Positions 50,975 through 61,244 of a stretch of 64,000 nucleotides of DNA are shown one piece after another. The stretch's first letter is position 1; each line of letters opens with the position of its first letter. Origin of the DNA: Desulfurobacteriaceae bacterium (GTDB lineage Bacteria; Aquificota; Aquificia; Desulfurobacteriales; Desulfurobacteriaceae); NCBI GenBank assembly GCA_027068415.1, contig JAMOTD010000018.1, positions 1 to 64,000 of the forward strand. Reading direction: 5' to 3'. The notes beneath the pieces were generated by a model, which was not told the DNA's origin, made no database searches, and saw only the letters and a list, made by a program, of their open reading frames with translations. Made by a program: the position numbers and the translations under genes.

Positions 50975-51895
50975 CTAAAAGAACTTTACGAGGGCTATCC
51001 CGACTGTAAAGTTATATAAAATCGGAAGGCCTGCCTGAAGTAGAAGGAGAACGGCCGTAATCCGCAACGGGTAGAGGCCGAGGTAGTAGGGAAGGAGGTA
51101 AGCCCACCAGCTCCTCAAAAGTGAGAACATGGCGTTCCCCACGGCCATAGTCCCGAGAATGTGTGCAGTCTTTATCCCCTCCTTGAGCATCACCTTTATT
51201 AAACCGTAGGCAACCGGAGGGCTGATTGCGGCGGTGGTTATGTAGGTTATCTCAAGGGAGTTAAAGCCGAGCCTTCCGAGGTAGGGCTTTAGCTTCACCG
51301 TAAGCCACTCCATAGCCCCTGCCTTTATGAGGAAGACGACAAAGAAAAAGAGGGGGGTGAACTTTAGGGTAAAGAGAAAGCCCTCCTTCGCCCCCTTCTT
51401 TAACCCCTCAAGGAGAGCAGGAAAGGAGAGGTTGATTCTGGAACTCCCGAAGGAATAACGGGGAAGGGAGAGGTTTCTATAACGGAGCCTCCCGATTACG
51501 GATACTACAAAGAGCAGAATAAAGTCAAAGGCAAGCCTCAGAAGGGCGTAGTAAACGGCTATAACTCCGATTAGGGGAAGGAGAACGGGAAGGTAGTAGC
51601 GGTAGAGGAACATTAGTCTCATGGGGAAGTTGGTTGCAAGGATTGTAAGGTAGAGGTCGGCAGGCTTTACTTTTCCCTCCTTAAGGAGCTCTGAAGCAAC
51701 AACGTGGGCAGCCCGGGGGGAGACGAGGTAGATAACGGGAACCTGCGTTAAGAGGGGGTGAATTCCGAAGCGGGCAAGGGGAAGGGTCTTAAGCCCCAGC
51801 CAGTTGACAAAACCGGTTTCAACCAAAAGGGCGGCCAGAACGTAGCCGAAGAAGACGGCCGCCACTATAAAGAGGTAGAGCTCGGTAAAGCTCAT
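50975..51895 (-). CDS. Nucleoside-recognition (Gate) domain membrane protein
   Basis: 306 residues with about eight hydrophobic helices. The two repeats contain Gate-like segments (LTQVPVIYLVSPRAAHVVAS and ITYITTAAISPPVAYGLIKV, each with a helix-breaking Pro pair). Such proteins resemble halves of nucleoside transporters and SpmA/SpmB. Substrate unknown. It lies between the Toprim gene and the redox-Cys protein with gaps under ten bases. Confidence 0.65.
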   Translation of the reverse strand: MSFTELYLFIVAAVFFGYVLAALLVETGFVNWLGLKTLPLARFGIHPLLTQVPVIYLVSPRAAHVVASELLKEGKVKPADLYLTILATNFPMRLMFLYRYYLPVLLPLIGVIAVYYALLRLAFDFILLFVVSVIGRLRYRNLSLPRYSFGSSRINLSFPALLEGLKKGAKEGFLFTLKFTPLFFFVVFLIKAGAMEWLTVKLKPYLGRLGFNSLEITYITTAAISPPVAYGLIKVMLKEGIKTAHILGTMAVGNAMFSLLRSWWAYLLPYYLGLYPLRITAVLLLLQAGLPILYNFTVGIALVKFF

Positions 51896-51896
51896 A

Positions 51897-52442
51897 CTAA
51901 CCTACCGGGCTGAGCTCCCTTACGATTTGTCCGCACTTAACGGCAACGTCGGCCGTTATGGCTGCACACCTGTAGCTCCTCTCCGTACTTTTAGGGTGAA
52001 CGCCGGTAGCCCTGCACCAGTTGAGGACTGAATCCCTGCAAACTATTGAAAGGGCAGGAGCTTTAGGAAGGAAAGGAGTTTTGGGAGCTCTAAAGACGGG
52101 TAGGGGAGTTTCGTTATGAAACCTAACGAGCTTCTCTACGGCCTCCTCAAATTCCGAGGGCTCTAAGGTAAGGGCAAAAACCCAGAAGGCACCGGTTATG
52201 GCACCGCAAACCCTGTTCCACCTGTTGGGAAGGGTCGGTGAGAAGGCCTTAACCTGAGGGTAGTCAACGCAGAGGCCGGCCTCTCTTTTAAAGGCCGTTA
52301 TAACCCCGTACTCGCAGTTGTAGTCCCAGTAGTACTTAAATGAGAGCTCCCCTATCCTCTTTAAGCTAAACTCCTTAAGCTCACACTCTCTGAAGCTCTC
52401 CCTTATAAACTCCATATTTTCAACAATTTGAGCAATTTCCAT
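51897..52442 (-). CDS. C_GCAxxG_C_C family redox protein
   Basis: 181 residues from ATG 52442, which has GGAGGT before it; the longer open frame runs into hepT and is rejected. Conserved Cys in YNCEYGVITAF, RVCGAITGAFWVFAL, VCRDSVLNWCRATG and RCAAITADVAVKC match the C_GCAxxG_C_C pattern. Members are thought to carry a redox centre or iron site and often lie near membrane transporters, as here. Function not established. Confidence 0.72.
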   Translation of the reverse strand: MEIAQIVENMEFIRESFRECELKEFSLKRIGELSFKYYWDYNCEYGVITAFKREAGLCVDYPQVKAFSPTLPNRWNRVCGAITGAFWVFALTLEPSEFEEAVEKLVRFHNETPLPVFRAPKTPFLPKAPALSIVCRDSVLNWCRATGVHPKSTERSYRCAAITADVAVKCGQIVRELSPVG

Positions 52443-52491
52443 AGAGCTACCTCCTGCTGAAATTCGGAGATAGAAATTTAGGTGGGAAGGG

Positions 52492-52923
52492 CTAATTTGG
52501 AAGGGTTTTAAGGAATTTACGAATGTCTGAAATAAAGAGCTCAAAGTCTTTAAGGTGATTTTTATAAATACCGTAAACGATGGAATCGTCAACTCCCTCG
52601 TAAAGGTGAATCAGAAGGTTCCTGAACTTAACCATCTTCTTGTAAATCTCAAGGTGCTCAACGGGTATAACTCCTCTACCTGCAAGGAGTTCAAAACAGT
52701 GGGAGTAGCTCTCGGGAACTTCCCTAAAGAGCCTTGAAACTATATGACGACACACATCTACCATCTGCTCAACAGACAGCTCCAGATTCCTCTCAATGAA
52801 CCTCTTAACAACTACGTCCCTCCTGTAATCAGAAAAGCCGATATTTTTAATCTCCCGGAGCTCTCTCAGGAATTCCTCAATCTTCCTCAACTTCCTTTCA
52901 ACCACTTCCCTATCAATCCCCAT
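52492..52923 (-). CDS. hepT: HepT-like toxin (DUF86)
   Basis: 143 residues, all helical. The HEPN RNase motif RNLLIHLYEGVDDSIVYGIY (R-N-x3-H-x-Y form) is at about 106-125. HepT proteins are RNases neutralised by AMPylation of the motif Tyr by a MntA nucleotidyltransferase. It is encoded 11 bp inside the end of the mntA gene, the standard order of this type VII toxin-antitoxin module. Confidence 0.88.
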   Translation of the reverse strand: MGIDREVVERKLRKIEEFLRELREIKNIGFSDYRRDVVVKRFIERNLELSVEQMVDVCRHIVSRLFREVPESYSHCFELLAGRGVIPVEHLEIYKKMVKFRNLLIHLYEGVDDSIVYGIYKNHLKDFELFISDIRKFLKTLPN

Positions 52924-53281
52924 AAGCCTTCCTCAGCCACAAGTACTCGTCATAATCCTTTAGGGTCTTCTCCTTAAAGTCGGCCAAAACCTCAAGGCTC
53001 TTTGAAAAGAGGAGCTTACCGCTCTTTAAAACGTGATAGCGCATAAAGGGAGAAGCTCTATTTAGGACCAGAAGGTCAACATCTCTACCCGCAACCTCTG
53101 AAAGCTTTACGAGGAGCTCAAGGTACAAATCGCCTTCGGGAGGCTCTTTGAAGTAAACGGCAATATCTATATCACTATCCCTACCGTTTAAACCCAGAGC
53201 GTAAGAGCCGAAAAGGTATGCGAATATAATGTTCGGGTCTCCCTTCAGGTAGTGAACGAGTTTCTCAATCTCCTCAGCCAA
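52913..53281 (-). CDS. mntA: MntA-like nucleotidyltransferase antitoxin
   Basis: 122 residues. IIFAYLFGSYALGLNGRDSD then IDIAVYF gives GSxALG...SDIDIAV, the minimal nucleotidyltransferase motif; a third acid follows in GRDVDLLVL. Start TTG at 53281 with GGAG five bases upstream. It AMPylates HepT. The pair lies just after the eno terminator, so it may be read from its own weak start or by readthrough. Confidence 0.88.
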   Translation of the reverse strand: MAEEIEKLVHYLKGDPNIIFAYLFGSYALGLNGRDSDIDIAVYFKEPPEGDLYLELLVKLSEVAGRDVDLLVLNRASPFMRYHVLKSGKLLFSKSLEVLADFKEKTLKDYDEYLWLRKAYGD

Positions 53282-53304
53282 GTAAACTCCGAAGTAAGTT
53301 TAAG

Positions 53305-53320
53305 GGGGCAGGAGCCCCCG
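53305..53320 (-). terminator. Terminator downstream of eno
   Basis: GGGGGC (53305-53310), loop AGGA, GCCCCC (53315-53320). On the minus strand it follows the eno stop by four bases and is succeeded by TTAAACTT. The T run is short, so termination may be partial. Confidence 0.55.
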
Positions 53321-53324
53321 GAGG

Positions 53325-55060
<1,736 letters not shown>

Positions 55061-55068
<8 letters not shown>

Positions 55069-55447
55069 CTTTCCGCCCCACCAAGGAGACCTTCTTTATT
55101 CCGGCCTTCCTTAAAGTATCAAGGAGGTTAAAGACGAACCGGTAAGGAGTTTCCCTGTCGGCCTTTATGTAGATTCTCCTATCCTTGGGAAGGGCCTTCA
55201 CAAGCTCAAGGGGGTCTTTAAACTCCTTCCCTTGATAGTAAATTTTCCCCCACTTATCAACTACAACCTTAACAACCTGAGAGCTCGCCTCAATTGCCGC
55301 CCCTCCCTTGGGAACCTGCACCTTTATCTCACCGCCGTTTATAAACTCGGTTGTGACGGCAAGGAAAATCACGAGCATAAGAGAGAGGTCAAGAATCGGC
55401 GAGAGGTTAACGTCAGAAATCAGGCTCTTCTTCTCCCTCAGCTTCAA
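55061..55447 (-). CDS. ExbD/TolR-family biopolymer transport protein
   Basis: 128 residues from TTG 55447, which overlaps the aminotransferase stop (TTGA) and has GGAGAGG five bases before it; a longer frame upstream is unlikely. VNLSPILDLSLMLVIFLAVT is the single TM helix with the conserved Asp, followed by a periplasmic domain (YIKADRETPYRFVFNLLDTL). It would couple proton flow to TonB- or Tol-type transport with an ExbB partner, which is not in the window. Confidence 0.88.
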
Positions 55448-56607
55448 CTTAGCCTCTCCATAAACTCCCGGTGAGCTTCTTCCCAAATTTCAACCGCCTC
55501 CCTGCACTGGGCGGGGGTGGGAACGAGGGCAATTCTGAAGTAGCCCTCACCTCCCTTACCGAAAAACTCGCCGGGAGAGATTACTATTCCGTAGTTTAGC
55601 AGGTGAAGGGCGTACTCCTCGCCGCTAACTCCCTCGGGAAGTTTAACCCAGAAGTAGAATGTGGCCTCTACCGGAAGGTGCTTTAACCCTATTTTTTTAA
55701 AGAACTCCTCAAAGATTTCCTTCTTCTGTCTGAAGATTTCCCTCCTCTCGGCAACGTGGCCCTCGTCAAGCCAAGCCACCCTTGCCGCCTCTTGAATAAA
55801 ATCGGGGGAGGCAACGCCGAAGGAGGAGCGGTACCGGAGGTAGGTCTTTATAATCTCCCTATCTCCCGCAACGAAGCCGGAGCGGTATCCCGTTAAACCG
55901 CTTCTCTTTGATAGGGAGTGAAAGACGACAACTCCCTCCCTTCCGACCTCAAGGGCCGAGTGGGGAGGCTCGTTAAAGTAGATTTCGGTATAGCACTCGT
56001 CCGAGCACAGGATTATCCCGTTCTCCCGGCAGATTCCGTAAATCTCCTCAAGGTAAGAGAGGGGAGCTACCGCCCCGGTGGGGTTGTGGGGGTAGTTAAT
56101 CCAGACAATTGCCGTCTCCTCAAGGAGGGACTTGGGGAGTTTATCAAGCCTTAAGAGGAAGGCGTCTTCCTCTTTAAGCTCAACGGGAACCGCCTCGCCG
56201 CCGGCAAAGAGAGCTCCCCTCTCGTAAACCGGGTAGCCGGGAGTACCAAAAACTACTTTGGTTTTTGGGCCATCGGTATCAACGAAGACGAGGGGGAAGT
56301 GGAAAATTGCCTCTTTAGAGCCGGCGCTGGGAATAATCTCACTTTCGGGGTCAAGCTCAACGCCGAAACGGTTAAAGAACCACTCAGAAATGGCCTTTCG
56401 GAGCTCGGGTTTCCCCTTAACGGTAGGGTACTGACTGACCTCCGGAACGGCCTTCTTTAAAGCTTCCCTTATAAAGGGAGCGGTAGGCTCCTTCGGGTCG
56501 CCGGTTCCGAAGTCGTAAATCTTTACCCCTTTACGGCGGAGCTCCTCCTTGGCCCTGACCAGCCTGTCCATAGGGTAGGCTTTAAGCTCTCTTACTTTCC
56601 TGTTCAT
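55444..56607 (-). CDS. Class I/II aminotransferase (DapC-like)
   Basis: 387 residues. IYDFGTGDPKEPTAPFIREA, SQYPTVKGKPELRKAISEWF, PSAGSKEAIFHFPLVF, INYPHNPTGAV, CSDECYTEIYF and the PLP Lys in VVFHSLSKRSGLTGYRSGFV give a fold I aminotransferase. The SQYP...G..ELR..I and SAGSKEAIFH details resemble succinyldiaminopimelate aminotransferase (DapC). The specific substrate is inference. Confidence 0.83.
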   Translation of the reverse strand: MNRKVRELKAYPMDRLVRAKEELRRKGVKIYDFGTGDPKEPTAPFIREALKKAVPEVSQYPTVKGKPELRKAISEWFFNRFGVELDPESEIIPSAGSKEAIFHFPLVFVDTDGPKTKVVFGTPGYPVYERGALFAGGEAVPVELKEEDAFLLRLDKLPKSLLEETAIVWINYPHNPTGAVAPLSYLEEIYGICRENGIILCSDECYTEIYFNEPPHSALEVGREGVVVFHSLSKRSGLTGYRSGFVAGDREIIKTYLRYRSSFGVASPDFIQEAARVAWLDEGHVAERREIFRQKKEIFEEFFKKIGLKHLPVEATFYFWVKLPEGVSGEEYALHLLNYGIVISPGEFFGKGGEGYFRIALVPTPAQCREAVEIWEEAHREFMERLS

Positions 56608-56615
56608 AGCTCTCC

Positions 56616-57404
56616 CTAAAAGACAAATCCTGCTTCAGCAAAGGCTCCCTTAACCTTAAGGTCGGAGGAGACGTCGCTGATGTCGTCAATTTTCAACCTC
56701 TGGTACCTGTAGCCGACTCCGACAAAGAGGTGTTTAACCGGGTAAACCTTAAACTCCCCGACGAGGTCGTAAAACTGACTTCCCGAGTATCCAATCCAGT
56801 TGCCCTCAAAAGAAAGGCCGAAGAGGTTAATTGGCCTAATTTCGCCTTCAAGGTGAGCCATAGGAACGGGAATCGTTGCGCTCTTGCTGTCTTCCTTCCA
56901 GCCGGAGGTCGGGTCAAGGTACTTTACCTTGGCGTAGCCGTCAATAACCTTAACGTTAACGCCCCACTGTAGGTTAAACTTATCGCCAATTTTCCCGATT
57001 ACGGGGAAGTTGTAAGTCAAAATTACGTCAAACTGATTGGCCTCAAGCTTACTGTCAACCTTTCTTCCGGTCGGAACAGTAATATCACCAAAAGTAAAAG
57101 TAGTAGTTGCGTAGCCGCTGCCGGTAAACCTCATGGGAGTGTACCTTACCTTAACGTCGGGGAAGAGGGGAATCGGGATGTCTGAAATTTTAAACCAGCC
57201 AAAGGCCTTTGTTTCATCTCCAACGTGAAGATCATCCTTAACATCAACCTCTGTAGTAGCCGAACCAACCGCACCGTTCTCCGTATACTCAATCCAACCT
57301 GATGGTTTCTCCCTCCAGGCACCTGCACCGCCCGAGATTGTTATGGCACCGGCCGTTGAAGTGGCCGCAACAAAGAGAGTTAAAGCAGTTAACAGTCTTT
57401 TCAT
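56616..57404 (-). CDS. TIGR04219-type outer membrane beta-barrel protein
   Basis: 262 residues. A signal peptide (MKRLLTALTLFVAATSTAGA, cleavage after Ala20) is followed by alternating beta strands and a C-terminal Phe (ends AGFVF), as in outer membrane barrels. ISGGAGAWREKPSGWIEY and GLSFEGNWIGYSGSQFYDLV match the TIGR04219 family. Function unknown, probably porin-like or structural. The stop of bcp overlaps its start by four bases. Confidence 0.8.
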   Translation of the reverse strand: MKRLLTALTLFVAATSTAGAITISGGAGAWREKPSGWIEYTENGAVGSATTEVDVKDDLHVGDETKAFGWFKISDIPIPLFPDVKVRYTPMRFTGSGYATTTFTFGDITVPTGRKVDSKLEANQFDVILTYNFPVIGKIGDKFNLQWGVNVKVIDGYAKVKYLDPTSGWKEDSKSATIPVPMAHLEGEIRPINLFGLSFEGNWIGYSGSQFYDLVGEFKVYPVKHLFVGVGYRYQRLKIDDISDVSSDLKVKGAFAEAGFVF

Positions 57405-57781
57405 GATTTCCTCCTGAGTTCTTTTAGTTTCTCAAGAACGGCCTCCGAACGGCCTTTAACTTTTATACTCTTCCAAAGGTTTGCAACCCTCCCTTCAGGG
57501 TCTATCAAGTAGGTGGTCCTGACAACCCCGAAGTACCCCTTGCCGAAGCTCTTCTTCTGCCAGACGCCGTAAGCCTTTACAACCTCTTTACTTTCATCAC
57601 TCAAAAGCTTAACCTTTAAGCCCTTTTTCTCTTTAAATTTTCTGTGGCTCTCAACCGAGTCGAGACTCACGCCAATAACAACGGCACCGAGCTTCTCAAA
57701 CTCGGGTAGAAGCTGATTAAAACCCTCGGCCTCCTTGGTGCAGCCAGGGGTGTTATCCTTGGGGTAGAAGTAAACGTGCAT
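57401..57781 (-). CDS. bcp: Peroxiredoxin of the Bcp/PrxQ type, short at the N-terminus
   Basis: 126 residues from ATG 57781 with AAAGGAGGT before it. The protein begins at HVYFYPKDNTPGCTKEAEGF, so the peroxidatic Cys lies near residue 12. The roughly 30 residues that normally precede this strand (GDxAPDF...) are absent; the longer open frame upstream encodes nothing similar and covers the rpsT promoter. No resolving Cys follows at +5 (the sequence has Glu/Gly), so it would be 1-Cys. Fold stability without the first strands is uncertain. A TATAAT at 57809-57804 (minus) may drive it. Confidence 0.8.
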   Translation of the reverse strand: MHVYFYPKDNTPGCTKEAEGFNQLLPEFEKLGAVVIGVSLDSVESHRKFKEKKGLKVKLLSDESKEVVKAYGVWQKKSFGKGYFGVVRTTYLIDPEGRVANLWKSIKVKGRSEAVLEKLKELRRKS

Positions 57782-57822
57782 AGAAACCTCCTTTTTGCCC
57801 CTTATTATAGCCCCTTGACTCC

Positions 57823-57849
57823 TTGCCTTCCAGAAAAGTTTGCTATAAA
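57823..57849 (+). promoter_or_regulatory. Putative extended -10 promoter for rpsT
   Basis: TGCTATAAA at 57841-57849 gives a TGn extended -10 box. TTGCCT at 57823-57828 is a possible -35 with a 15-base spacer; TTGACT at 57815-57820 is better in sequence but too distant. It lies 40 bases before the rpsT start. Confidence 0.45.
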
Positions 57850-57888
57850 CTTCACCCTGCAAATTTAACCTTGTGCCGGAGGAAGGTA

Positions 57889-58176
57889 ATGCCCAACACC
57901 AAGTCTGCTAAGAAAAGGCTCCGCCAGAACATAAAGAGAAGGGAGAGGAACAGGTACTACGTAAGGAGAATGAAGACCGAGGCCAAGAAGGTTCTTGAGG
58001 CAGTAGCCCAGAAAGACCTTGAAAGGGCTAAGGAGCAGCTCAAGGTTGCAATGAAGTGGATTGAGAGGGCTGCCGCAAGGGGAGCTATCCACAAGAACGA
58101 GGCCGCAAGGAGGCAGTCAAGGGTAGCCTCTGCAGTCGCTCAGCTTGAAAAGGAGCTTGCCGAACAGCAGCAGTAG
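57889..58176 (+). CDS. rpsT: 30S ribosomal protein S20
   Basis: 95 residues from ATG 57889, just after GGAGGAAGG. MPNTKSAKKRLRQNIKRRER, MKTEAKKVLEAVAQKD and the C-terminal AARGAIHKNEAARRQSRVAS are the S20 family. A longer in-frame start lies in the promoter region and is rejected. It is followed by tRNA-Val and thiE on the same strand. Confidence 0.96.
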   Translation: MPNTKSAKKRLRQNIKRRERNRYYVRRMKTEAKKVLEAVAQKDLERAKEQLKVAMKWIERAAARGAIHKNEAARRQSRVASAVAQLEKELAEQQQ

Positions 58177-58202
58177 GCCTATATTTCTGGTTAGCCTGAA
58201 GT

Positions 58203-58277
58203 AGGGCCGTAGCTCAGTGGGAGAGCGCCACCTTGACGCGGTGGAGGTCAGGGGTTCGAAACCCCTCGGCCCTACCA
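58203..58277 (+). tRNA. tRNA-Val (anticodon GAC)
   Basis: A complete 75-base cloverleaf: acceptor AGGGCCG with CGGCCCT, D stem GCTC/GAGC, anticodon stem CCACC/GGTGG with loop TTGACGC (anticodon GAC), T arm AGGGG-TTCGAAA-CCCCT, discriminator A and encoded CCA. The acceptor begins with an A-T pair. The anticodon reads GUC and GUU codons. Confidence 0.96.
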
Positions 58278-58311
58278 TTAATAAAAATCCCCTCCGGGAG
58301 AAAACCCGCCT

Positions 58312-58953
58312 ATGAGAGAGCTCCCCGCCGAAAGGCCGTTCCTCTACGTAATAACCGACGAGCGTTTCTTAAACGTCTTTAATATCTATGAAGCCGTTGA
58401 GAGGGCAATTTTCGGCGGAGCAAAAGTAGTTCAGTACAGGGCAAAGAAAAAAACGACAAAAGAAATGCTTGAAGAGGCCCTCTTAGTAAGGGAAGCGACA
58501 AAACACCACGACGCCCTCTTCATAGTTAACGACAGGCTTGACCTTGCCCTTGCCGCAGAAGCAAACGGAGTTCACCTTGGGCAGGACGACTTACCCGTTG
58601 AGTACGCCAAGGAGATTGCAGGAGAGGATTTTATAGTAGGCCTCTCTACCCACAACCTTGAGCAAGTAAAAGAGGCAAACAGGAAGAGGGAGTTTATTGA
58701 CTACATTGGTTTCGGCCCCGTTTTCCCTACTACAACCAAAGAGAACCCCGACCCGGTAGTAGGAGTTGAGAAACTCTGTGAAGCGGTAAAAATCGCGGAG
58801 CTCCCAGTAGTTGCAATCGGGGGAATCTTCAAAGAGAACATAAAAGAGGTTGCCGCCTGTAAGCCTGCAGGTATAGCCGTAGTGAGGGCGGCCTTTGAGA
58901 AAGGGGACCCTTATGAGAACGTCAAGGAGCTCCTTTTTCGGCTAAAAGCTTAA
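58312..58953 (+). CDS. thiE: Thiamine-phosphate synthase
   Basis: 213 residues. FLYVITDERF, GAKVVQYRAKKKTTKEML, FIVNDRLDLALAAEANGVHL, GQDDLPVEYA, IVGLSTHNLEQV, IGFGPVFPTTTKENPDPVVG and VAIGGIFKENI cover the TIM-barrel family. It joins HMP-PP and thiazole phosphate. Only 34 bases separate it from tRNA-Val, leaving no room for a TPP riboswitch. Its end overlaps the convergent ligase gene by 32 bp. Confidence 0.95.
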   Translation: MRELPAERPFLYVITDERFLNVFNIYEAVERAIFGGAKVVQYRAKKKTTKEMLEEALLVREATKHHDALFIVNDRLDLALAAEANGVHLGQDDLPVEYAKEIAGEDFIVGLSTHNLEQVKEANRKREFIDYIGFGPVFPTTTKENPDPVVGVEKLCEAVKIAELPVVAIGGIFKENIKEVAACKPAGIAVVRAAFEKGDPYENVKELLFRLKA

Positions 58954-60133
58954 CGTTAAGCCCCATAAAAGCGTAAATCATATACTTAACCGCCTCGTCT
59001 TCTAAGTTATACTCAAAAACTCCCCCTACGAGAATTAGAAGGTAGAAAGAGAAAAAGAAAAGGTAGAGGTAATCTCCCGTCCCCCTAAAAGCCTTTAAGT
59101 TTACCCACATAAAGTAGAAGAAAGTAAAGAGAAAAATAAAGAGCCCCAAAATTCCATACCAGATGAGAACGGTTATGTAGTCGCTATGAAGGTGAGAAAA
59201 GAAATGAGGATGAAGGGAAAACCTCTTCTGAGCCCTCTCAACAAAGGGCTTCACTTCCTTCCTATACCCATCCCTTCCGACCCCAAAAAGCTTCTCCGAA
59301 AGAGGCGCCTGTGAAAAGAATTCCAGGGCGCCGACCCACATGGCAATTCTGTACCTGTTGCTGCCGTTGTGTTTAACGTCAAAGATTGAAACAAACCTTT
59401 CCTTTAGCTGAGGAACGGAGAAGATGGAAACGGCAAAGGCCAGAGTGAGAATAGCAAAAAGTTTCAAATTCCTCAGGATAAAAAAGAAGATAACGAAGGA
59501 AAAAGATAAAACCGCCACCCAGTAAGTCCTGTTAAAGAGAAGAATAACGGCAGAGAGGTTCAAAAGGGCCGAAAGAAGGTAGAGAGCTCTCCTGTGCCTC
59601 AGGTAGAGCAGAAGGGAGAGAATAAAGGCGGCAGAGACGAGAGCTCCGGCCGTTAGAGGGTGTCCCACGAAAGTGTGGTTAGGGCGATGAACTGATAGGT
59701 GGAGGTGGAAATTTCCCGAAAAGAAGAGCCTGTAATCGGGAACGGAGAAGAGGGACTGAACGCAAGAGCCGATAGAGAGAAAAGCCGCTCCGAGGAGAAA
59801 AAGATTTAACCCCCCGACGACATCAGCCTCCGAAAACCTAACCCAGTAAGAGAGTACCGGAGTAAGACCGTTGGGAGCTCTGAAAAAGGCCGTAAGAGTA
59901 CCTTTAAAAGCCGAGAGAGAAAGCTGATAAAGGGGAAAGAGAAGGGCAATTAAGTCCTTTTTAACGATTTTAGGTTTTGCCCTTAAGAAGAGGAGACTCA
60001 AAATAAACCAAACGAATAGGAACTTAACCGAAAGTCTCGTTAAGGGGATAGAAACGGGAATTGAAAAGAGAAGAAAGTAAGCAAAGAGTTTTCCGTTAAT
60101 AAAGGCTTCGTAGAAGTTTTTCGTACTCTTCAA
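58922..60133 (-). CDS. O-antigen ligase/polymerase-like membrane protein
   Basis: About 403 residues with roughly ten to twelve TM helices. The large periplasmic loop near 260-330 contains SNRYRIAMWVGALEFFSQAP, LFGVGRDGYRKEV and SHLHSDYITVLIWYGILGLF, the Wzy_C/WaaL pattern with Arg and His. It would attach or polymerise surface glycan. TTG at 60133, seven bases after GGAG, is preferred over TTG 60160; both lie inside the glycosyltransferase gene (38 bp overlap for the preferred start). Confidence 0.82.
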   Translation of the reverse strand: MKSTKNFYEAFINGKLFAYFLLFSIPVSIPLTRLSVKFLFVWFILSLLFLRAKPKIVKKDLIALLFPLYQLSLSAFKGTLTAFFRAPNGLTPVLSYWVRFSEADVVGGLNLFLLGAAFLSIGSCVQSLFSVPDYRLFFSGNFHLHLSVHRPNHTFVGHPLTAGALVSAAFILSLLLYLRHRRALYLLSALLNLSAVILLFNRTYWVAVLSFSFVIFFFILRNLKLFAILTLAFAVSIFSVPQLKERFVSIFDVKHNGSNRYRIAMWVGALEFFSQAPLSEKLFGVGRDGYRKEVKPFVERAQKRFSLHPHFFSHLHSDYITVLIWYGILGLFIFLFTFFYFMWVNLKAFRGTGDYLYLFFFSFYLLILVGGVFEYNLEDEAVKYMIYAFMGLNVKLLAEKGAP

Positions 60134-61244
60134 AGACCCTCTCCTGGGGGTACTTTTCAACCTCCCTCCTTGCAGAGCTCCCCATCTCTCTAAAGGGGCT
60201 TTTTAAGGCAAGCTCCATCTTTCGGGCAATCTCTTGAGGATTTTCGGGAGAGTCTACCAAAAATCCCGAAACTCCATTAACAACAAGCTCACCGGTTCCG
60301 GAGTACCTGCTGGCTATAACCGGAATCCCGCAGGCCATTGCTTCAAGAACCGCATTTGAAGAGGCGTCAAAAAGGGTAGGATAGACAAAAAAGTCTCCGG
60401 CGAGGTAAACCCTCTCAACCTCTTTTATCCTTCCCAACAGGTAAACCGTATCTTTGAGCCCCCTCCTCTCTACCTCTCTTCTCCACCTATTTCCTTCCTC
60501 ACCGGCGGCAATCAGCTTAAAGTTAAGCCCCTTCCTCCTCAGAATCTCGCATGCCTTGAGGAGGTATTGAAAACCTTTAAGCTCAAAGTTTGTTGAAACG
60601 TAAGAGAAGACAAAAACACCTTCGGGTATTCCAAGCTCTTTACGGAGCTCCTTTCCTAAATACCTCTTTGTAGGAGAAAACCTCTCAAGGTCAACGCCGT
60701 TCCTTATAACAACAAGCCGGGCTTTAGGGGAGTAGAACTTCAAAATCTGCCCTTTAACGAAGTCGGTAGGGACAATAACGGCCTTCAGGTGGGAGCTCTC
60801 AAAGGTCAACTTCTCAATAAACGAAGTAATCCAGTAGGAAGGGAGGAGCTTTTTCCTTAAGGAGTAGAGTCTTCTACCCACCTCCGACACATATTTATAC
60901 TTTGCCCTCTCAACGTAGTACTTATGGACGCCTCCACCAGCCCGAAAGAGGTCTTGGTAGAAGGTCTTACCGAAGCCCACAATAATGTACCCTTCCTCTT
61001 TTAACCTTCTTGCGATAAAATAGGAGCGGAGGGCAAAAGAGAGATTCCTGAAGGCCCGCCCGAGATTAGGAATAAAAACTTTCTTTACAACTACACCGGG
61101 GAGTTCAGGGGAGGCCTTCACCTTATAGGCGTAAACTTCCACCCTATAACCTTTTTCGGCAAGAAAGTGGGCAAAGTTATAGACGACCTTCTCCTGACCG
61201 CCGTAAGTACTAAAGGTTTTGTAGAATAGAGCTACTTTCTTCAT
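60096..61244 (-). CDS. Glycosyltransferase family 4
   Basis: 382 residues, GT-B fold. KVALFYKTFSTYGGQEKVVYNFAHFL at the start, AVIVPTDFVKGQILKFY and VIRNGVDLERFSPTKR in the middle, and the donor-binding TLFDASSNAVLEAMACGIPV followed by GTGELVVNG near 290-320 (EX7E motif). It adds a sugar from a nucleotide donor in LPS or core assembly. It is divergent from the next glycosyltransferase with 17 bases between starts. Confidence 0.88.
   Translation of the reverse strand: MKKVALFYKTFSTYGGQEKVVYNFAHFLAEKGYRVEVYAYKVKASPELPGVVVKKVFIPNLGRAFRNLSFALRSYFIARRLKEEGYIIVGFGKTFYQDLFRAGGGVHKYYVERAKYKYVSEVGRRLYSLRKKLLPSYWITSFIEKLTFESSHLKAVIVPTDFVKGQILKFYSPKARLVVIRNGVDLERFSPTKRYLGKELRKELGIPEGVFVFSYVSTNFELKGFQYLLKACEILRRKGLNFKLIAAGEEGNRWRREVERRGLKDTVYLLGRIKEVERVYLAGDFFVYPTLFDASSNAVLEAMACGIPVIASRYSGTGELVVNGVSGFLVDSPENPQEIARKMELALKSPFREMGSSARREVEKYPQERVFEEYEKLLRSLY

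Noticed and set aside
52443-52592. N-terminal extension of the C_GCAxxG_C_C protein
   Set aside because: It overlaps hepT in another frame, has no family similarity, and ATG 52442 has a strong GGAGGT site.
58278-58311. TPP riboswitch before thiE
   Set aside because: Only 34 bases separate the tRNA gene from thiE; no conserved TPP elements fit.
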